Assembly (NCBI RefSeq): GCF_029962485.1
Contig: NZ_CP073637.1
Coordinates: 2,480,001-2,544,000, forward strand
DNA: 64,000 nucleotides
Direction: 5' to 3'
Origin: Burkholderia cepacia
GTDB taxonomy: Bacteria; Pseudomonadota; Gammaproteobacteria; Burkholderiales; Burkholderiaceae
The position numbers and the translations under genes are program-made. The number at the start of each line of letters is the position of its first letter. Position 1 is the first letter of the stretch. Shown piece after piece: positions 15,774 through 25,448 of the stretch. The notes beneath the pieces are model-generated. The model was not told the DNA's origin. It saw only the letters and a program-made list of their open reading frames with translations, and did not search any database.

Positions 15774-18410
15774 ATGGCGACCATCCCGGGCTGTCCGATC
15801 TGCGATCGTGACTCACTGCTGATCTATCCCGTTCGCTACGCGATCGCGTGTCCACGCGGCGCGGCCAAAGCGCCTGCACTAGCCGGAAACTTTCGGATCG
15901 ATAGTCGCGCCCCACAGGCCGTCGCGACGGCCAAATACACATTGCGGTCGCTGCGATCAGGCTATCTGTACACCTATGACGAGAAGCGTAAAAAGCTGCG
16001 TGCTTTCATGGTGCTGGATGACGGTGTCCTGTACCAATTCGCACCTGGTATCGTGCCACCGCCTGGCGATGCGGCCGAAAACATGACCCAGAATATTTGT
16101 CCACTCAGCGATATGGCGCGCGAGTCCTATGGTCGTTGCGTGGGCGTTCAACATACCCCGGGCAGCGATGAAGCCACAAACTTTTGGATTGGCTGGTCCA
16201 ATGTACGTTGGACCCGCGATACGGTTTTCAACAAAATCGGTGACGCCGCATGGCACAAGCAGCATATGCAGTGCATCAACGTTCCGGCGATGGTCGCCGG
16301 CAGCGCGGCCGACACGGGCGAATTTCAGGCGACACGCGGCAAGATCGCGCACTTCGCGATGGACGATCGTGCGATGAAAGAGGCGTTCGGCTTCAGCAAT
16401 CGGTCCCCGAAGGATGAAATCAAGCTGCGTCAGCGTCATGCCGACGAGCGCATCGGTGCAGCAATGACTGAATCGCCGCTCAAGAAAGGCTTCGTCATAG
16501 CGATTAACGATCCTGTCGGAGTCACCAACGATCTGTCTGAACTCACGGTCCCGAACCTAAACAATGGATTTGACGCCGGGATGTACTGGAAGTACGTATC
16601 GGCGCAGCTCCTTGAGCGTGCCGAGGCGGGCATTCGGGCCAACGCGAAAATGGAGACCCAGACCAGTTACGCTGTATCGGCAGCGATCAACACGGGCAAT
16701 GAGTCTGCATCGCCGCCAACTCCAATGTCAGGTGGGGAGTCGATAGATTTTGGCTACCTTTATCGGGTCACGAAGGGATGGATCAAGACTGGGAGTTTGG
16801 AGAAGGCCGCCGACGAGGATAGCAAGCGTTCGAAAAATGTACCGGAGGCGGCGAACGAATCCGCCAACGAAGCATGGGGCGACGCGTATTACAAGAAGGG
16901 GGCGGACGGCAAGCCGCAGATCGGCCCGGACGGTAAACTCGTGACCGTGATCGATACCCAAGCGCTGCAACGCTTCCGCGATAACGAGTACCCGCATGCG
17001 CTCGACGCGTTCAAGCCGAAATGGGCGCCGCTTGTGCAGGCGCACGCCGACTGGCTCAAATCACAGTTGCTTGTCGACTGGATGGCCGGCAATCACGATA
17101 CGAAGGATCTGCGCAGCGGCTACGCATACAGCGAATCCTGCGCGCAGTCGATCGGGGCCGCGGCTGGCACGGAAGCGTGCCAGAAAGTGCTCAACGACTG
17201 GCTGAACGGTCAGGCATCGGATGCCCGTAATCTGTATGTGCGTGCGCTGATGTTCAATCAGGAAACCTTGATGAAGGCGGCCGATGCCCAGGTACACGGG
17301 TCCGACATTCAGTACGAAAACATCCTGAACCTGTACAAGGAAGCTTTCAAGCAGATCGAGAAGTTGGGTAACGCTGCAAACCTGCGCGATCGGCTCGTCG
17401 TGACGACTGCCAACACGATCGTCAATGTGCTGGTGAATGGCGCCAAAGGCGCGGCCATCGGATTCGCGACGATCCGGCTGTCGTTGCATGCGGGCGTGTC
17501 GATCAAGGCCGCCCATATCACGCCGGCCGAGATGCGTAACTGGGTGTTCAAGCAAGGCGACGCGCTGGGCTTGAATATGGATGGCGGCCGGCTTGAACGG
17601 CAGGCCGCTGCCGCCAATATCCGTCGCGAGGTCTTCAAGGCTGCACCGCCGTCTGACTCGGCCGTGTTTGCCTATGCGATCGATACCGATGCGTGGGTGA
17701 AGTCGGGTAAACTGGACGCCAGCGAAGTGAAAGCGATCAAGCTTCCGGGCGTCGAGATGACCCGCAAATGGCTGGGTTCGTCGTCGCCTGTCGAATTCAA
17801 TCAAGGGATCGCCACCGCAATCTTCCAGCTCGCGACGCTGAGATTCGCGTACAAGGATTTCGACGGCAGTGATAGCTTTAACCATAACGAAACTCTGCTC
17901 AAATTTTCTGGCGCGGTCGTCTCGGCCATCGGTAATCTCGTCGAGACAGTCTCCGAAACTGTCGCTAAGGCCCCCGAGCACCCGCTCTCTGCTTTCCTTA
18001 TGAAACATTGGGCTTGGTTCAATCACGATACAGCTGAAATCACCGCCAAGGTCGGTCGATGGTCGGGGGCGGTTGCGGGCGTTATCCTTTCAAGTTACGA
18101 CCTATTTAAAAACGCTCCGGAAGCTTGGCGAAACAATGAGAAGGGGCTTTCTCGACTTTATGCCATTGGTGGGGTTCTCGGTATATATATCGCGATTTCT
18201 CCACTTCTCTCGACGGTCCCGTTTATCGCCGCTTGGATGCCACCTCTCTGGCCGATTCTAGTGATTTCCATTGTGATCGGTTTCGTGATCGTGTATTTCA
18301 AATCAGCGGCCATTAATGATTGGGTATCACGATGCAAATTCAGCAAAGAGCCGGGCTATCACACAATGGACGATGAGTTAAAAGCGTTCAATTCCGCAAT
18401 GGGGGATTGA
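15774..18410 (+). CDS. VasX-like / BTH_I2691-family T6SS pore-forming effector
   Basis: An 878-residue T6SS effector. The N-terminal 120 residues (CPICDRDSLLIYPVRYAIACPRG..., then YTLRSLRSGYLYTYDE, then FMVLDDGVLYQF) are the VasX-type N-terminal region found in the BTH_I2691 family. The C-terminal third has several hydrophobic segments: one near residue 560, one around WSGAVAGVILSSYDLF, and a strong hairpin ending PFIAAWMPPLWPILVISIVIGFVIVYF. This fits a colicin-like toxin that depolarises the inner membrane of target cells from the periplasmic side. Upstream genes supply its VgrG and chaperone, and the membrane protein 3 bp downstream is the likely immunity partner. The family assignment is by recognition; pore formation is inferred. 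Confidence 0.85.
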   Translation: MATIPGCPICDRDSLLIYPVRYAIACPRGAAKAPALAGNFRIDSRAPQAVATAKYTLRSLRSGYLYTYDEKRKKLRAFMVLDDGVLYQFAPGIVPPPGDAAENMTQNICPLSDMARESYGRCVGVQHTPGSDEATNFWIGWSNVRWTRDTVFNKIGDAAWHKQHMQCINVPAMVAGSAADTGEFQATRGKIAHFAMDDRAMKEAFGFSNRSPKDEIKLRQRHADERIGAAMTESPLKKGFVIAINDPVGVTNDLSELTVPNLNNGFDAGMYWKYVSAQLLERAEAGIRANAKMETQTSYAVSAAINTGNESASPPTPMSGGESIDFGYLYRVTKGWIKTGSLEKAADEDSKRSKNVPEAANESANEAWGDAYYKKGADGKPQIGPDGKLVTVIDTQALQRFRDNEYPHALDAFKPKWAPLVQAHADWLKSQLLVDWMAGNHDTKDLRSGYAYSESCAQSIGAAAGTEACQKVLNDWLNGQASDARNLYVRALMFNQETLMKAADAQVHGSDIQYENILNLYKEAFKQIEKLGNAANLRDRLVVTTANTIVNVLVNGAKGAAIGFATIRLSLHAGVSIKAAHITPAEMRNWVFKQGDALGLNMDGGRLERQAAAANIRREVFKAAPPSDSAVFAYAIDTDAWVKSGKLDASEVKAIKLPGVEMTRKWLGSSSPVEFNQGIATAIFQLATLRFAYKDFDGSDSFNHNETLLKFSGAVVSAIGNLVETVSETVAKAPEHPLSAFLMKHWAWFNHDTAEITAKVGRWSGAVAGVILSSYDLFKNAPEAWRNNEKGLSRLYAIGGVLGIYIAISPLLSTVPFIAAWMPPLWPILVISIVIGFVIVYFKSAAINDWVSRCKFSKEPGYHTMDDELKAFNSAMGD

Positions 18411-18413
18411 CGC

Positions 18414-19490
18414 ATGGACGAGCGCTTGATGAAGAAGTGTGTCGGTGCGCCGATCCCCGAATGGGATCAAGCTCACCGCCTGTCGATTAGTCAGCCGGCT
18501 GGCCCGGAAATCAAAGACCTCGGAACGGTCTTTACCATCAACTCCACCTTCATGGATGTTATCGACCCTGGGTTTCTGGATAGGCAGTGGGTCATCATGG
18601 CGGTTTTGATTGCTTTTCTGGCAATGGGAATCGGCCCATGGATTTATTACTTCACTCATAGCGATGGGTCATCCGGTGACTTCGTGATGAACTGCATCGC
18701 GATTTTTGCCGTCGTTCTTTTTGGTTCGATCGTCTGGAATCTCGGCAGGGGGTTGTTTTTTGGCCTGCTCTACCGACCGATACGGTTCCACCGTGCCTCG
18801 CGCACGCTTTACTCGATCCGCTCCCGGCGATTCTTTGCAAAGCCTGGCGAAGGCGATGTGGTCTGGGAAGCGCCCTGGACGGACGATGCGATCTTTTGCC
18901 TGCATCAAGAGGTCACACCTTTCGGCACGGTGTTTCACATCCGGCACTACACGGTAGACGACCAAGGCAACGTGACGCGAGTGTTTTCGATCGGTCGTGA
19001 GTGGACCAGTTCGCAGGCCCGGTTGGCGCTGGCGCAATGGAACTACTGGTGTCGGTACATGAATGACGGCCCGCGTGACCTGCCGAAGCCCATGCTGTTT
19101 CATACTCAGCATGAAACGCCGCGCGAATCATTCTTGTTTGCGTTGTACAACTTCGGTATGAACGTGCCGCTATTCATGCGATTGATCGCGATGCCGGCGG
19201 TTCTGACGTTCACGATCATGCGGATGATGGCAAATGTGACATGCCGTGCGCCGATCTGGCCAGAGGCGATTACGCGCGTCTCTGCGGTTGCCCCTGACGA
19301 TCCCTACGCAGAACCGCGCGCAAGCACGCCGGTCGGATGGGCGGCGACGGTACTGGCCCAGCAACGTGGCGACTATCCGGACGACGATCATGCGCGAGTC
19401 CCGAACTGGGCGAGCGAGCCAGATGGTCTCAAGTACGCGGCCGCGTGGCTCAAGGACCCCGCCACGGCGGCGACCGCGAGCGAGACGTAA
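18414..19490 (+). CDS. Membrane protein next to the effector, candidate immunity (DUF6708-like)
   Basis: A 358-residue protein encoded 3 bp after the VasX-like effector. It has two strong N-terminal membrane segments (QWVIMAVLIAFLAMGIGPWIYYF and FVMNCIAIFAVVLFGSIVW), a third near residue 240-260 (LIAMPAVLTFTIM), and soluble parts between. I associate it with the DUF6708 family that accompanies VasX-like toxins, with moderate certainty. The VasX paradigm has a membrane immunity protein encoded immediately downstream (TsiV2), so a role as immunity is the simplest reading. An accessory role in loading is an alternative. Confidence 0.75.
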   Translation: MDERLMKKCVGAPIPEWDQAHRLSISQPAGPEIKDLGTVFTINSTFMDVIDPGFLDRQWVIMAVLIAFLAMGIGPWIYYFTHSDGSSGDFVMNCIAIFAVVLFGSIVWNLGRGLFFGLLYRPIRFHRASRTLYSIRSRRFFAKPGEGDVVWEAPWTDDAIFCLHQEVTPFGTVFHIRHYTVDDQGNVTRVFSIGREWTSSQARLALAQWNYWCRYMNDGPRDLPKPMLFHTQHETPRESFLFALYNFGMNVPLFMRLIAMPAVLTFTIMRMMANVTCRAPIWPEAITRVSAVAPDDPYAEPRASTPVGWAATVLAQQRGDYPDDDHARVPNWASEPDGLKYAAAWLKDPATAATASET

Positions 19491-19491
19491 C

Positions 19492-19752
19492 ATGAAAGAC
19501 GAAAACGGACGTGGCGTGATCCGCCTGCACGACAAGACGACCCACGGCGGCGAAGTGATCACCGCGAGCGAAGACCTGACAGCGCTTGGCGTTCCGGTTG
19601 CGCTGAAGGATCACCTTACATGGTGTCCGAAATGCGGTGGGCAGTTCAGGATCATTCCGCAAAACAGTACCCGCGATCACCACGGCACGCCGGTCGCCTT
19701 TCACGACGATCTGACGGAGTGTGGTGCGCGGCTGATTTCGTCGCTTGAATAG
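19492..19752 (+). CDS. PAAR-domain protein, T6SS spike tip (module B)
   Basis: An 86-residue stand-alone PAAR protein. The N-terminal PAAR repeat reads GVIRLHDKTTHGGEVITASEDL and the C-terminus HHGTPVAFHDDLTECGARLISSLE. A Cys pair in LTWCPKCGG may help hold the metal at the tip. The start codon follows the stop of the membrane-protein gene by 1 bp (TAA, C, ATG), so it belongs to the same transcript. It would cap the VgrG encoded at 12,503. Confidence 0.92.
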   Translation: MKDENGRGVIRLHDKTTHGGEVITASEDLTALGVPVALKDHLTWCPKCGGQFRIIPQNSTRDHHGTPVAFHDDLTECGARLISSLE

Positions 19753-20043
19753 ACGTATCGCGCATGAGCGGTTCGGTAGGTCGGGCGGAGAAAGTAACTT
19801 TGCCAGGTACGTCGTCCCGCAACCCCGTCTTGATATCCGATGCGCAACGTCAAGCGCGGCGCGCCGATATTCGCCAGCGGCTCGTTACCGCGCTCATGCG
19901 GACCGTAGCCGGTGCGCCTGCTCGTCTGGTCCGCTTTGTCGTTTGGGCCGAGCACGCGTCGCGCCATGAATCCCGAACACCACACGCTAAAGATGTGTAT
20001 TCTTCTGACGATATCCGAGGTTTCAGCTCCGCGAGTCAGATCC

Positions 20044-20646
20044 ATGCGATTCAGTCCAGGGTTCGCCATGACGGTTGTCGCTGCGACGATGCTGTCAGCT
20101 TGTACAACGGCATTTTCGCCGCGGTCGATCAGTACCACCGTCGCGGTGACCTCTCCCCCGCCGGTCGAGAAAGCGCAGCGCGACGGCGGATCGTCAACCG
20201 ACGTGTCGGTCATCGGTCAGCCTGCCTCCCCATTTCGCACGCTGCTTTCCGTACGCGAGTGCGCTGCCGGCAAATGCGCGGCGGGAATCGCCATGCCGAC
20301 GCTCGCGGTCACGGTTCAACGCGTGACCGAAGGACAGGCGGCAATACGCTTCTCGGTCAACGGCGATATCGGCAGCAGCCAGACGTTGAAATCGCAAACC
20401 GGAAACACCGCGTCGGAAGTGACGATGTCGATCCCGTCGAGCGCGACACCGATCAACGATCGATTTGCCGTTGACCGGGTCGCGACGATCAAGGTTGGCG
20501 AGTTTCGGCACGTGGCATTGCCGCACGGCATCCGTGCCTATGTCTGCGTCGCAATACCGAACGCCAATGGCATAACGGACGGAAGCTGCGACTTCAGCCG
20601 AGTGCAGACAACCAAGGGGGCCGAGCTCGGCATATCCGCGCTCTGA
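20044..20646 (+). CDS. Lipoprotein of unknown function after module B
   Basis: A 200-residue lipoprotein. MRFSPGFAMTVVAATMLSAC is a lipoprotein signal with lipobox LSAC (Cys20), followed by a Ser/Thr/Pro-rich linker and a strand-rich domain containing four cysteines in two close sets (ECAAGKC, and CVAIPN...GSCDF). I chose the ATG at 20,044 because it begins the signal peptide; longer in-frame starts add an unrelated leader. It lies 291 bp downstream of the PAAR gene on the same strand. T6SS immunity proteins can be periplasmic lipoproteins, so it could be a second immunity factor, but nothing in its sequence shows this. Confidence 0.65.
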   Translation: MRFSPGFAMTVVAATMLSACTTAFSPRSISTTVAVTSPPPVEKAQRDGGSSTDVSVIGQPASPFRTLLSVRECAAGKCAAGIAMPTLAVTVQRVTEGQAAIRFSVNGDIGSSQTLKSQTGNTASEVTMSIPSSATPINDRFAVDRVATIKVGEFRHVALPHGIRAYVCVAIPNANGITDGSCDFSRVQTTKGAELGISAL

Positions 20647-20698
20647 CCCGCCCGTCGCGCCGCCAGTACGGGCGGGTTCCGGCACGTGAGCATGCCGG
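20646..20698. terminator. Tandem hairpins between convergent genes
   Basis: ACCCGCCCGT (20,646-20,655) pairs with ACGGGCGGGT (20,668-20,677), and CCGGCA (20,679-20,684) pairs with TGCCGG (20,693-20,698). They fill the gap between the lipoprotein gene and the convergent symporter gene. There is no U-run, so factor-independent termination is uncertain. Confidence 0.45.
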
Positions 20699-20702
20699 AG
20701 CA

Positions 20703-22718
20703 TCACGGATGCCGGATGTAATCCACCAGCGCCCGCGTATATTCATCCGGCTTTCGATCAAACAGGCTCACGACGATCGCCACTGCAAACCCCGCCGGCA
20801 CCCCGAACACCCCCGAGCTGATCGGCTCGATCCCGAACCACGTGCGCCCGGCGAACCCGGTCAACTGCGTGAAGAACGGATACGTCGACACGATGTAGTA
20901 CACGCACACCGTCAACCCCGTCACCATCCCGGCGATGGCCCCGCGCGTCGTCGTGCGCTTCCAGAACACGCCGAGCACCAGCACCGGAAAGAAGCTCGAG
21001 GCCGCCAGCGAAAACGCCGCACCAACGAGAAACAGGATCTTCCCCGTATTGAGCGACGCGACATACGACGCGAACAGCGCAACGCCGAGCAGCAATACCT
21101 TCGAGATCGTCACGCGCCGCTGGCTCGATGCATCGGGCGCAACCATGCAGTAGTAGACGTCATGCGACAGCGCGTTCGCGATCGTCAGCAGCAGCCCGTC
21201 CGCGGTCGACAGCGCCGCGGCCAGCGCACCGGCCGCGATCAGCCCCGACACGACATACGGCAGCCCCGCGATTTCCGGCGCGGCCAGCACGACCATGTCC
21301 GGCTGCATCTGGATTTCCGACCAGTGCACGATGCCGTCGCGAATCACCTCGACGACGCTGATCAGGTCCGGTTCGAAGTGATGCCATTGCGTGACCCACG
21401 CCGGCAATTCGGCGAACGGCCGCCCGACGAGGTTCGCGAGGATCTCGTACTTGATCAGCACCGCGAGCACCGGCACGCTCAGGTAGAACAGCGCGATGAA
21501 GAACAGCGTCCAGCCGACCGAGCGTCGTGCCGACGCGACCGACGTGGTCGTGTTGTAGCGCGTCAGGATGTGCGGCAGGCTCGCGGTGCCGAGCGACAGG
21601 CACAGCAGCAACGCGAGGAAATTGCGCTCGCGCGGCTTGCGCTCGTCTTCGCTCGCGGCGGGAAACGGCTCGTGCATCGGCACGGGCGGCTCGGCGCGCG
21701 CCAATAGGTCGTCACGCGCCTGCGTCCACGCGACGCGCGCCGCCGCCGGGTCGCGCGGGAAGTCGGCCAGTTCGCGCTCGCGCTGGCTGATCTCGCGCAG
21801 CGGCCCGTTGTGGCGCCGCAAGTCGGCAAGCTGGTCGGTGAGATGCCGGCGTGCGTCCGCATACGACGAAGGCAGCCGGTCGAGCCGCGTCTGGATGTCT
21901 GCGGCTTGTCGTCGATACGCATCGCGCACCTGCTGTTCGTCATGCGCATCGCGCACCTGCGCCTCGCGCGCCGCGACACGCTCCATCAGCTTGCCGTAAT
22001 TGAACTGCGGCACCGGGCCGAGTCCGTTCTTCATCGCGATCAGCGACACCGGAATCAGGATCGCGCTGATCAGGATGATGTACTGCGCGACCTGCGTCCA
22101 CGTGACCGCGCGCATCCCGCCGAGAAACGAGCACACGAGAATGCCCGCGAGCCCGCAGAAGATCCCGATCGCGAAATCGACGCCGATGAAGCGCGTCGCG
22201 ATCAGGCCGATCCCCTGGATCTGCGCGACCAGATACACGAACGAACACAGGATCGCCGCGCCGGCCGCGAGCGCGCGCACGGCCGTGCTCGAAAAACGCG
22301 TGCCGAGAAAATCGGGAATCGTGTAGCGTGCGAGCTTGCGCACATACGGCGCGAGCAGGAACGCGACGAGGCAGAACCCGCCCGTCCAGCCCATCACATA
22401 CGCGAGCGCGTCGTAGCCGGTCGAGTACAGCGATCCCGCCAGGCCGATGAACGACGCAGCCGACAGCCAGTCAGCCGCCGTCGCCATCCCGTTGAACGCG
22501 GACGGCACGCGCCGCCCGGCCACGTAATACTCGACGAGATCGGACGTGCGCGACAGCAGCCCGATCACCGCATACACGGCGATCGGCACGAACAGGAACA
22601 CGTAGCCGATCCAGACGCCGGAGCCGGTCGCGCGCTCGATCCGCCACATCAGCAGCACGAACCCGAGAAACCCCAGCGTGTAGAGCGCGTACGCGCGTAT
22701 CAGTCGATGCGTCAGCAT
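20703..22718 (-). CDS. Sodium/solute symporter (acetate-type) with a cytoplasmic insertion
   Basis: A 671-residue inner-membrane symporter of the SSS family, the sort annotated as cation/acetate symporter. The family core is plain: YYVAGRRVPSAFNGMATAADWLSAASFIGLAG near residue 70, YTIPDFLGTRFSS, and later TADGLLLTIANALSHDVYY. Relatives are about 550-590 residues; here a hydrophilic, Arg/Gln/Asp-rich coiled-coil-like stretch of about 110 residues (roughly 240-350) is inserted between helices, and contains a 9-residue tandem repeat (QVRDAHDEQ, QVRDAYRRQ). The 3-bp gap to the upstream DUF4212 gene and the nearby acs fit acetate or a short-chain acid as substrate, but that is inference. Confidence 0.85.
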   Translation of the reverse strand: MLTHRLIRAYALYTLGFLGFVLLMWRIERATGSGVWIGYVFLFVPIAVYAVIGLLSRTSDLVEYYVAGRRVPSAFNGMATAADWLSAASFIGLAGSLYSTGYDALAYVMGWTGGFCLVAFLLAPYVRKLARYTIPDFLGTRFSSTAVRALAAGAAILCSFVYLVAQIQGIGLIATRFIGVDFAIGIFCGLAGILVCSFLGGMRAVTWTQVAQYIILISAILIPVSLIAMKNGLGPVPQFNYGKLMERVAAREAQVRDAHDEQQVRDAYRRQAADIQTRLDRLPSSYADARRHLTDQLADLRRHNGPLREISQRERELADFPRDPAAARVAWTQARDDLLARAEPPVPMHEPFPAASEDERKPRERNFLALLLCLSLGTASLPHILTRYNTTTSVASARRSVGWTLFFIALFYLSVPVLAVLIKYEILANLVGRPFAELPAWVTQWHHFEPDLISVVEVIRDGIVHWSEIQMQPDMVVLAAPEIAGLPYVVSGLIAAGALAAALSTADGLLLTIANALSHDVYYCMVAPDASSQRRVTISKVLLLGVALFASYVASLNTGKILFLVGAAFSLAASSFFPVLVLGVFWKRTTTRGAIAGMVTGLTVCVYYIVSTYPFFTQLTGFAGRTWFGIEPISSGVFGVPAGFAVAIVVSLFDRKPDEYTRALVDYIRHP

Positions 22719-22721
22719 GAA

Positions 22722-23066
22722 TCAGCGCCCGCCGTTCACGTTACCGGCCTGCGCCGCATGATCGTCGTACGCGCGACGCAGCGTGCGGTCCGCGCGCTGC
22801 ATCAGCCCGATGTACACGACGATCAGCACGAGATACACCAGAATCGCACCCTGCGCGCCGACATAGAACGGCAGGCTGAAACCGGCGAAGCGGACGCCCG
22901 CGAGCGCGGGCCCGAAGAACGGCACGATGAACGACACCGAAAAGCCGATCACCATCAGCACCGCGATCAGCGCGACGTTGAAGCGCCAGTAGCGCGCGTG
23001 GGCACGCGCGAGCGGCTCGGGAACGGGCGGTGGCGCAGCAGGCGCCGAACGGGTCGGAACGGTCAT
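22722..23066 (-). CDS. DUF4212-family symporter subunit
   Basis: A small membrane protein of about 114 residues with two hydrophobic segments (NVALIAVLMVIGFSVSFIVPFF and LPFYVGAQGAILVYLVLIVVYIGLM) and the family motif YWRFN at the start of the first. DUF4212 proteins are encoded directly before sodium/solute symporters of the VC_2705 group and are thought to be part of the transporter. The start is ambiguous: ATG at 23,066 is chosen, but a TTG at 23,081 preceded by AGGGG is possible. That stretch doubles as the 3' arm of the acs terminator. Confidence 0.85.
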   Translation of the reverse strand: MTVPTRSAPAAPPPVPEPLARAHARYWRFNVALIAVLMVIGFSVSFIVPFFGPALAGVRFAGFSLPFYVGAQGAILVYLVLIVVYIGLMQRADRTLRRAYDDHAAQAGNVNGGR

Positions 23067-23079
23067 GCCGTTATGTAGC

Positions 23080-23122
23080 AAAAAGCCCCTGCGCGGGCAA
23101 TCGGGATTGCCGCGCAGGGGCT
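23080..23122 (-). terminator. Rho-independent terminator of acs
   Basis: AGCCCCTGCGCGG (23,084-23,096) pairs with CCGCGCAGGGGCT (23,110-23,122). On the minus strand the hairpin is followed by TTTTT. It separates acs from the DUF4212-symporter pair, so the latter needs readthrough or its own promoter. Confidence 0.85.
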
Positions 23123-23149
23123 CGTGCGCGAGATGCGCAACCGGTACGA

Positions 23150-25132
23150 TCAGCGCACTTCCGTGAGCTGTTCGAGGATGGCCGGATTCTCGAGCGTGGA
23201 CGTATCCTGCGTGATCGCCTCGCCCTTCGCGAGCGAGCGCAGCAGGCGCCGCATGATCTTGCCGGAACGTGTCTTCGGGAGGTTGTCGCCGAAGCGGATG
23301 TCCTTCGGCTTCGCGATCGGCCCGATCTGCTTGCCGACCCAGTCGCGCAGCGTCTTCGCGAGCGCCGCGGCTTCCTCGCCTTCCGGACGCGAACGCTTCA
23401 GCACGACAAACGCAACGACCGCCTCGCCCGTCGTATCGTCCGGACGGCCGACCACGGCCGCTTCGGCCACGAGTTCGTGCGAGACCAGCGCCGATTCGAT
23501 TTCCATCGTGCCGAGCCGGTGGCCCGACACGTTCAGCACGTCGTCGATCCGGCCCATGATCGTGAAGTAGCCGGTGTCCTTGTCACGCACGGTGCCGTCG
23601 CCAGCGAGATACAGCGTGCCGCCGAGTTCTTCCGGGTAGTAGCTCTTCTTGAAGCGTTCCGGGTCGCCCCAGATCGTGCGGATCATCGCGGGCCACGGGC
23701 GCTTGACGACGAGGATGCCGCCCTGCCCGTTCGGCACGTCCTGGCCCGTCTCGTCGACCACCGCGGCCATGATGCCCGGCAGCGGCAGCGTGCACGAACC
23801 GGGCACGGTCGGCGTGGCGCCCGGCAGCGGCGTGATCATGTGGCCGCCCGTCTCGGTCTGCCACCACGTATCGACGATCGGGCAGCGCTCCTGGCCGACG
23901 TGCTTGTGATACCACATCCATGCTTCCGGATTGATCGGCTCGCCGACCGTGCCGATAATGCGCAGGCTCGACAGGTCGTAGCTCTTCGGATGCACCTTGT
24001 CGTCGGCTTCGGCCGCCTTGATCAGCGAACGGATCGCGGTCGGTGCGGTGTAGAACACGGTGACCTTGTGATCGCCGATCATCTTCCAGAAACGACCGGC
24101 GTCCGGGTAGGTCGGCACGCCTTCGAACACGACCTGCGTACCACCGCAGGCGAGCGGGCCGTACGTGATGTACGTGTGGCCCGTGACCCAGCCGATGTCG
24201 GCCGTGCACCAGAACACGTCGTCGGGTTTCCAGTCGAAGGTCCACTTCATCGTCTGCGCGGCCCACAGCAGGTAGCCGCCCGTGCTGTGCTGCACGCCCT
24301 TCGGCTTGCCGGTCGAGCCCGACGTATACAGGATGAACAGCGGATGCTCGGCGCCGACCCATTCCGGCGCGCACGTGTCGGACTCGCTGTCGGCGATGTC
24401 GTGCATCCACAGGTCGCGGTCGGCGTGCCAGTCGATCTTGCCGCCGGTGCGGCGATAGACGATCACGCTCTTCACCGCCTCACAGCCGCCCATCGCGATC
24501 GCTTCGTCGGCGATGCTCTTCAGCGGCAGCGTCTTGCCGCCGCGCGCCTGTTCGTCGGCCGTGATCAGCGCCACGGCGCCGACGTCGACGAGCCGCTCGT
24601 TCAGCGATTTCGCGGAGAAGCCGCCGAACACGACCGAGTGCGTCGCGCCGATGCGCGCGCAGGCCTGCATCGCGACGATGCCTTCGATCGACATCGGAAT
24701 ATAGATGACGACGCGATCGCCCTTGCCGATCCCGCGTTTCTTCAGCGCATTCGCGAAGCGCGACACGCGCGCCAGCAGATCCGCATAGGTGACGCGCGTG
24801 ACCGTGCCGTCGTCGGCCTCGAAGATCACCGCGACGCGCTCGCCGTTGCCGGCGTCGACGTGACGGTCGAGGCAGTTGTACGACGCGTTCAGCTCGCCGT
24901 CGTCGAACCACTTGTAGAACGGCGCGTTGCTCTCGTCGAGCACCTTCGTAAACGGCTTGTGCCACGCGAGGCCTTCGCGCGCGAGACGCGCCCAGAAGCC
25001 TTCGTAATCCTGCTCGGCCTCGGCGGCAAGCGCACGATAGGCCGGCATGCCGGAAATGGTTGCCGCCTTCTCGAGCGCCGCGGGCGGCGCAAACTGACGG
25101 GTTTCGTGAAGAACCGATTCAATCGCAGACAT
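23150..25132 (-). CDS. acs: Acetyl-CoA synthetase
   Basis: A full-length 660-residue AMP-forming acetyl-CoA synthetase that converts acetate, ATP and CoA to acetyl-CoA through acetyl-AMP. The adenylate-forming core motif is [14 protein letters not shown]. The acetate-pocket segment is [16 protein letters not shown]. The C-terminal lid contains [11 protein letters not shown], whose Lys (about residue 625) is the catalytic lysine and a conserved acetylation site. The length is standard. A strong terminator follows it, and the symporter pair downstream would supply its substrate if that is an acetate carrier. Divergent from the EamA gene across a 316-bp gap. Confidence 0.97.
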   Translation of the reverse strand: MSAIESVLHETRQFAPPAALEKAATISGMPAYRALAAEAEQDYEGFWARLAREGLAWHKPFTKVLDESNAPFYKWFDDGELNASYNCLDRHVDAGNGERVAVIFEADDGTVTRVTYADLLARVSRFANALKKRGIGKGDRVVIYIPMSIEGIVAMQACARIGATHSVVFGGFSAKSLNERLVDVGAVALITADEQARGGKTLPLKSIADEAIAMGGCEAVKSVIVYRRTGGKIDWHADRDLWMHDIADSESDTCAPEWVGAEHPLFILYTSGSTGKPKGVQHSTGGYLLWAAQTMKWTFDWKPDDVFWCTADIGWVTGHTYITYGPLACGGTQVVFEGVPTYPDAGRFWKMIGDHKVTVFYTAPTAIRSLIKAAEADDKVHPKSYDLSSLRIIGTVGEPINPEAWMWYHKHVGQERCPIVDTWWQTETGGHMITPLPGATPTVPGSCTLPLPGIMAAVVDETGQDVPNGQGGILVVKRPWPAMIRTIWGDPERFKKSYYPEELGGTLYLAGDGTVRDKDTGYFTIMGRIDDVLNVSGHRLGTMEIESALVSHELVAEAAVVGRPDDTTGEAVVAFVVLKRSRPEGEEAAALAKTLRDWVGKQIGPIAKPKDIRFGDNLPKTRSGKIMRRLLRSLAKGEAITQDTSTLENPAILEQLTEVR

Positions 25133-25448
25133 CGACTACCCCTTGGTGAACATGAATCCTCTGCATGGCGGCGCGATCGTGCGCGCCGCGCGTCTTGGCC
25201 GGCGCATGCGCGCCGCTGTCTCCTACCCACCACCCGCACACGGCCCGGAGGCCACCGCGCGATGCTGCGCCGCACCACATCGCACGATGGCGACCGGGCG
25301 ACCCGACAGTGTCCACAATAAGCGCTCCAACTTACCCGTCACTTACGCGGCACGGCCGTTTCGCCCAGCGGGCGGCGGCGCTTGCAGCTTTACGCTGTAA
25401 CGAGCGCGACCCTACAATCCTAACTGAACTCGCCTTCCGGATTCCAGC
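25133..25448. other. 316-bp divergent intergenic region, acs / EamA
   Basis: There is no convincing gene here; the open frames lack ribosome sites and family features. A TACAAT -10-like hexamer near 25,412-25,417 could serve the plus-strand EamA gene. No clear regulator site was recognised. Confidence 0.5.

Noticed and set aside
10860..20700. Search for a second copy of the tRNA-Ser 3' end as an attachment site
   Set aside because: None was seen by eye in this stretch; no integrase gene is present in the window.
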